Shown: in pieces, positions 59,478 to 64,000 of the stretch
Numbering within the stretch: the first letter of the stretch is position 1
How the letters are laid out: each line of letters begins with the position of its first letter
NCBI RefSeq assembly: GCF_016801865.2
Contig: NC_068937.1
Coordinates: forward strand, 32,727,970 to 32,791,969
Source of the DNA: Culex pipiens pallens
Taxonomy: Eukaryota > Arthropoda > Insecta > Diptera > Culicidae
Reading direction: 5' to 3'
DNA: 64,000 bases
Notes under the pieces: model-generated
What the model was told of the DNA's origin: nothing
Databases searched by the model: none
Seen by the model: only the letters and a program-made list of their open reading frames with translations
Made by a program: the position numbers and the translations under genes

Positions 59478-59639
59478 CTGGAGTTTTTTTTTTTTTTTTA
59501 AGGACCATTAAACCAAATTTCCAGTTTTTGCTTTTTGGGTGTTTTTGAAAACGCCCTGAGTCAGGGCTATTAAAAAACACCCAAAATGCAAAAACTGAAA
59601 ATTTGGTTTATTGGACCTTTTCAAAAAAAAAAACTCCAG
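59478..59639. mobile_element. 162-bp near-perfect hairpin, copy 1
   Basis: The arms are CTGGAGTTTTTTT..., AAACCAAATTTCCAGTTTTT and GGGTGTTTTTGAAA, with complements to the right around a GCCCTGAGTCAGGGC centre. It fits a MITE or an inverted duplication. A related hairpin lies 870 bp away. Confidence 0.8.
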
Positions 59640-60317
59640 ATTTTCAATCACTCCTGATGATTTCATGAAGAAATTTCGTGGCTGAACAGCGTAAGAGACA
59701 ATTAATGTTCACTATTTTGCCAAGCGCAAAGCGAACTGTCAAACTTCGTGAAAATGTTTAAATGTGTGCTCATACCAACCTCTAACATTTTTGATGATTT
59801 ACATGTATGTAACCCCTTAATGGGCTATATGTCGCAGAAAATTCAATTTAATGTACTCAATTTGACTGGACAAGTTTGTAATTCCTGCTTTGATATAACA
59901 GGAGCATATTAGCCAAAAGATTTTAGCTTTTTTAGTAAAATATTAAAAGAGCAGTTCAGTAAATGAGAATACGCGTGGCCTACATTTTGTTTCAAAATAT
60001 ATATAGAGGCCATCCATAAATCAAGAGGATATTTTTTTTGAAAATTGGGAGAATTTTTTTTTGTGTCGCATTTAAATTTAGTGAAGATTGTTTTAGTTTA
60101 TTGAAGAATTATATATAATGAAGCATAAAAAATAGTTTCTGTGATTTAAACATAGGATTTTCAGAGTTATTTTAACATCTTTCAAGTTCCGTGAAATTTG
60201 CGTGAAATTTGGTGTTTTGAAATTGAGGTCCCCGTGAAATTTGCCATTTTCGAGCGTGAAAAATCACTAAGCCTAAAGATTATGTATGCACCATCATGTA
60301 CTAAAGCCCAAAGGATG

Positions 60318-60485
60318 TCTTTTTGAGTCCTTCAAACATTTTTTTGAAAAGGTCCAATAAACCAAATTTTTAGTTTTTTGCTTTTTGGATATTTTTGAAA
60401 CCGCCTTGAGTCAGGGGTATTAAAAAACACCCAGAAAGCAAAAACTAAAAATTTTGTTTATTGGACCTTTAAGAAAAACTTCAGA
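60318..60485. mobile_element. Hairpin of the same family, copy 2
   Basis: The arms (GGTCCAATAAACCAAATTTT and AAATTTTGTTTATTGGACCT) flank a CCGCCTTGAGTCAGGGG centre. It is about as long as copy 1 but more diverged. Confidence 0.75.
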
Positions 60486-60620
60486 TATTTTGATATATTT
60501 ACATACCCATTACAGTGGGCAGCTCACCAAATGTTATGAAGACTCGTTTGGAAAAAACTTATGTAAAATTAACAAAAACATTTAAAAATCGCGAAATAAT
60601 TTGCGAAAATTAAGAGACTA

Positions 60621-60779
60621 AGATGGGGTAAATGGCCCTATTTTGGACCTACTATGCAAAAGCATCAACATATTTATTTCATATTTCAGCATCAACATAT
60701 TTATTTAAGAAATCAAATTCAGCTAGAAAATGACCCTGCTTAAACTTGCTAGGTCCAAAATAGGGTCATATACCCTACT
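60621..60779. mobile_element. Inverted-repeat MITE, about 160 bp
   Basis: The left arm is TGGCCCTATTTTGGACCT and the right arm is AGGTCCAAAATAGGGTCA, with GGGGTA/TACCCT extensions outward. The interior contains a direct repeat of AGCATCAACATATTTATTT. Confidence 0.7.
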
Positions 60780-61579
60780 CAAATCAAAATCAAATTTGCA
60801 GTTGAAAATGACTTTACAATTTTTTTATGAGGTGCGCTTTTTTAAGTTATAGACGTTTTAAGGTATTTTTTCCAAAAAAATCAACGTAGGGTAACTTTGA
60901 CTATGTTGGTCTGGCTCTTAAAGTTTAAATTTTGTGAAAAATAAGTTTTTCTCACTCTCATCTAATAAGTCCGCATGTTACACCTCGCGATAAATTGGAA
61001 ACTATTGGTTCGATTTTCAATGTTTGAAATATTGAAAAACGCGATGACTTGTGATGGTTACAAGCAAACCTATTATGTTTTTTTTTATTTTTTTTTTTTT
61101 TGTAATTGTAGACAACTAGCAGAGTCACAAAAATACGAAATTTTGAAATGAAAAATGTTGTTTGAAACAAAATAATTAAATGATTAAAACTTTAATTTTC
61201 CCTTAGAATGACGTGTCCAAAAATTTGTTAAAGTTTGGTTACGTGTCAATGAAAAATACGTTTTTTTTTTCCAAATTCTGAGAACGCCATCAAATTGAAA
61301 GTTTAATTTCACATAAAATGGTCTCCAAATTTCCGTATCATCACCATTTCAGGCTGAAAACTTATAGAAAAACACTATTTTTTTCTCATGTTCAAAAATG
61401 GAAGGGGTCGTTCCGCCCCATCGTAGCGAGATATTAAAAAGCGGACCTCGTGATCAGTGTCCAAAAATACCCCTTAGGACAAAGTTTCACGCAAATCGAA
61501 GAGGAGTCGGGGCAACTGCTGTGTGAGTTGGCGGAGAATGACGCTGTTACAAGGCAGGGTTTTCACATTATAATAGAAA
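60780..61579. other. AT-rich DNA with repeat-like phrases, no gene
   Basis: Phrases such as TTTTTTAAGTTATAGACGTT and CGAGATATT resemble those in the foldback family. Ends could not be defined. Confidence 0.4.
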
Positions 61580-61829
61580 AGCGTTTTGAAATGCATTATA
61601 CACTAGTACAATGGTTTTAAATTAATAGCTTTCAAAAAATCAAATCAGTGGTAAACAATTTTAAACATTTTTATTGGTGCATCGAAATTTCACAAAAAAA
61701 TAAAAATATGTCTTTATTAAATCAAGCATGCAAAAAAATAGTTCATCATCGTTCAACACCAACCATTGAACCATTGAAATTGAAATTTAGAAGTATTTTT
61801 AATATCTTTGAATAATATTTGCAACAGCC
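61580..61829. mobile_element. PIF/Harbinger-type remnant N5
   Basis: It ends AATAATATTTGCAACAGCC followed by TTA, like N2. The internal GCGTTTTGAAATGCATTATAC matches N2 near 53240. The left terminus was not found. Confidence 0.5.
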
Positions 61830-62771
61830 TTAATACTCAGTTATTCTTGAAAAGAAAATAAGCTTAGCATTTTGCGTAAAATTGGTTTATTTTTATTCGA
61901 CATCAAGCTATCAAGCAGCTAACGAACATTAGTGGCATATAAATGAAGGTACTTTCAAAGCCTTCTTCACAATAAAAATCAATTTCCAGATCCACAATAG
62001 CAAACACGCACACACAATACAAAACTGCACACAACTTTATTCGCCATAAATCGGACCCGTTCGAAAACCACGCCGCCAACGACGCCAAAGTCCCCCCTTT
62101 CGGAAGATACTGCGACCTCCAGGACCATCCTCCCATTCTACCTCCAGTCACGGTTCACGACCTGTCACCGGTTGAGCGGCGCGCAGCATTCAATTTGCGC
62201 AAACTCAGTTGCGCACGATTCTTTCCTACCCGTCGGTGAATGGGTCTCTTGCAGGCCAAGTTAAGGTCTCAAGAAGTGGAAGTCAATCCCGATGACAATT
62301 TCTCGTCAAATTAAAGCGTCCAAAATTGATTTCTCAGGTGCGATAAAGAATGCCACACCCGCCCAATGCCGTCGTTCCTTCTTCGTCTTATGCCACGTTT
62401 TATTTTTAGGTTAGCTTACCTGAATGGAGCGGAATCTCACGCGAAGCAGCTTAAAGTTAAGTCATTTTAAATGATGCTGATTGAATTTTGCAGCCGCGCC
62501 GTGACATTTTTGCGCGTTTTCCTCCTCCTCATGATGATGACTTCGTTTGAAAGGACGCGACGACGTTTTGCGACACAACGCTGACGGCGTGAGGCATTTG
62601 ATGGCACAGGAGGGTTAAAGAATAGGCTCCGGTTGATTAGAGAAGAAATAAAACAAAATTTAATCTATTATCAAGTCTAATGTCTTTTTTGAAAATAGCT
62701 TTTATTATTCTTCGTCAAAATTAGGATTTCGAAACCATTTTTTAAACTCATCAATAGTGATAAGATATGAC
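61830..62771. other. Low-copy DNA, GC-balanced
   Basis: 61980-62620 is balanced with no recognised repeat ends. The 82-codon minus frame lacks a domain. No gene is supported. Confidence 0.45.
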
Positions 62772-62890
62772 TAGGGTTAATGAAATTTCACGATTTCGCG
62801 GACAGCGTGAGATCCATAAAATTTTGCTTTTTTCCGTGAAATCCCGTGAAATTTTATGTTTGTGTAAAACTGTAACGATATTTCTCAAAC
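62772..62890 (+). mobile_element. Left-end fragment of the 58530-type hAT element
   Basis: TAGGGTTAATGAAATTTCAC, then GATTTCGCGGACAGCGTGAG, matches 58530 onwards. It stops where family E starts at 62891. Confidence 0.75.
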
Positions 62891-64000
62891 TAAGGGCGTC
62901 CAATTTCCCGGGTTTTGAATTTCCCGGGAAACTGGAAAAATATTGTTGAAATCCCGGGAATTCCCGGGATTCCGGGAATTTTTTTAAACAGCCGTAAAAT
63001 CTATGTTTTCATTACATATGTTATGTTTTTCAAGCTTTTAATCATAGAATTAGCTCAATAATGTTAATGATAATTTACATTTAAATCTAAACAAGATCGA
63101 CAGTTTTTAAATTGATTAAAAAAAACAAGCTTTTTTGTTCTTAATTGTGCTTTGGATTTTGAATGAACTGTAATGTGATTAAAATAAAATAAGTCTTTTG
63201 TAATAATATGTTCTTTTAAATATTTTTTTATAAAATAAAACAAAAGAAAGCTTCAAACATTTTTTCGAAAATGTTTAAAATCCCAGAAGCGACAACAAAT
63301 AAAATGCTACCAGATAAACATTAGATACGTTTTTAATATCGTGTTTAATGTAATAGAAATTTATATAAATGCGACTACGAGTTGATGCATCTCGTAGTCG
63401 TATTTATATAATTTGTTGCAATCCCAAAAAACGTTTTTTGAATGGAATGTAAAAAAACATCATTGATAAAAATACTTTTCGATATGTGTGCTTTAAAGAT
63501 AAACCCATTTCAGTGGTGAAAATAGGACTTTTCTGCCCTGGTTCCATTTCCCAATTTTCCATCCTGTTTTTTTAAGGATAAAAAGTAGGCCGTTTCGAAG
63601 TTCAACAATGATGGTAAAAATAAGTTGCTTTACGACGAAAATGCAAAAAAAAAACATATTATACAAATAATATTCAAATTATCGAGCCAACTGGAAAAAT
63701 CGGGACTACAGTCTGAATAGATACAGGAAATTTTAAAATTGGAAAATCACCAATACGTACACCAATTGTTTTGTTCTGTTCTTGTTTGATCTGAAGTCAT
63801 TCAAAACATTATGTAAAAAATGGCTTAAATGGCGGTCTTAATTCGATTCATTTGTCCTAACTTGACCCAGATGCCGGTATTTCATGAAAAGTATTTTAAT
63901 CATAAAAATACGTGAAAAGTATTTAAAAATATATAACATCGCTAGGCATGTTGCTGATCTGTAATCTAAAATTTTATCATTTAGACCAGACCAAAATTTG
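62891..64000 (+). mobile_element. Family E hAT-like element, runs off the window
   Basis: It starts TAAGGGCGTCCAATTTCCCG, followed by repeated CCCGGGAATTCCCGGG words. It matches 24033-25215 at CAGTCTGAATAGATACAGGA and TTCAAAACATTATG. An insertion of about 300 bp at 63355-63660 is absent from the other copy. The right terminus lies beyond 64000. Confidence 0.7.
63355..63660. mobile_element. Insertion in family E with a short palindrome and K-like DNA
   Basis: It holds a 20-plus-bp stem at 63361-63411 (ATAAATGCGACTACGAG paired with CTCGTAGTCGTATTTAT). K-family-like phrases follow (TTTTGAATGGAATGT; AAGTAGGCCGTTTCG; TTTACGACG). The comparable point in the 24033 copy lacks it. Confidence 0.5.

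Larger units (their letters stand above)
58530..60275. mobile_element. hAT-type element, 1.75 kb, perfect 8-bp target duplication
   Basis: It starts TAGGGTTAGTGAAATTTCAC and ends TGAAAAATCACTAAGCCTA, flanked by AAGATTAT (58522-58529 and 60276-60283). Subterminal GTGAAAT words recur at both ends. No transposase is present. Two hairpin MITEs are nested at 59305 and 59478. A partial relative of the left end lies at 62772. Confidence 0.85.

Overview
Eukaryotic, AT-rich, repeat-dominated DNA. The repeat families (short-terminus hAT, mariner and PIF/Harbinger-type MITEs, tRNA-derived SINEs, long foldback elements, and an element with hairpin ends that contain GCCTTCCTCAC) look like those of a culicine mosquito, most likely Culex. 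That placement rests on recollection of repeat style and was not tested by a search. I found no protein-coding gene, rRNA, functional tRNA, CRISPR array or prokaryotic signal. All long open frames lie in 7-, 10-, 5- or 163-bp tandem arrays or in transposon arms, and they are by-products of repeat periodicity. The window is best read as intergenic, intronic or heterochromatin-like DNA.

Layout. At 0-10 kb, AT-rich DNA carries a foldback element (K1), a cluster of three tRNA-like SINEs, hAT-like remnants (family E), a MITE and the first copy of a palindromic foldback family (F1). At 10-21 kb there is an (ATGTCCA)n array, a PIF/Harbinger-type MITE, and then three (TTAATTG)n arrays separated by two nearly identical 2.7-kb F foldbacks (F2, F3). 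Each of these carries the same nested hairpin-ended element (G), so this is a recent 3.95-kb tandem duplication. At 21-29 kb there is lower-copy DNA plus copies of G, E, a CACARTAAA-type MITE, Harbinger-type DNA and K. At 29-33 kb there are AACAATC and AACAACC heptamers, a CTCAA pentamer, a GAGGTTGTT nonamer, the inverted heptamer, and a TCTGTCTCAG decamer array. At 33.4-43.0 kb one AAATTTGAAC decamer array is split by a 4.97-kb TTAA-flanked inverted-repeat element. That element holds about 25 copies of a 163-bp satellite in two opposing blocks.

At 43-49 kb there are mixed low-copy DNA, a diverged foldback (F4), SINEs and a TA-flanked MITE. At 49.2-54.8 kb there is a three-level nest: a hAT-type MITE (TSD TTCTCCAG), then a TA-flanked MITE inside it, then a 4.97-kb hAT-type element (TSD TCAGTGTA) at the end of that MITE. 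The innermost element carries further SINE, Harbinger and hAT insertions. At 54.8-64 kb there is low-copy DNA with a GA-rich, AAC-rich block. It is followed by foldback F5, which is interrupted by a 464-bp non-LTR-like insertion with a 22-bp TSD, then by a 1.75-kb hAT-type element with perfect 8-bp TSDs, several hairpin MITEs, and a family E copy that runs off the end.

No genes work together here. The biological interest is in repeat evolution: heptamer arrays differing by single-base steps, a transposon that carries a satellite, and target-site duplications that allow several insertion events to be ordered.
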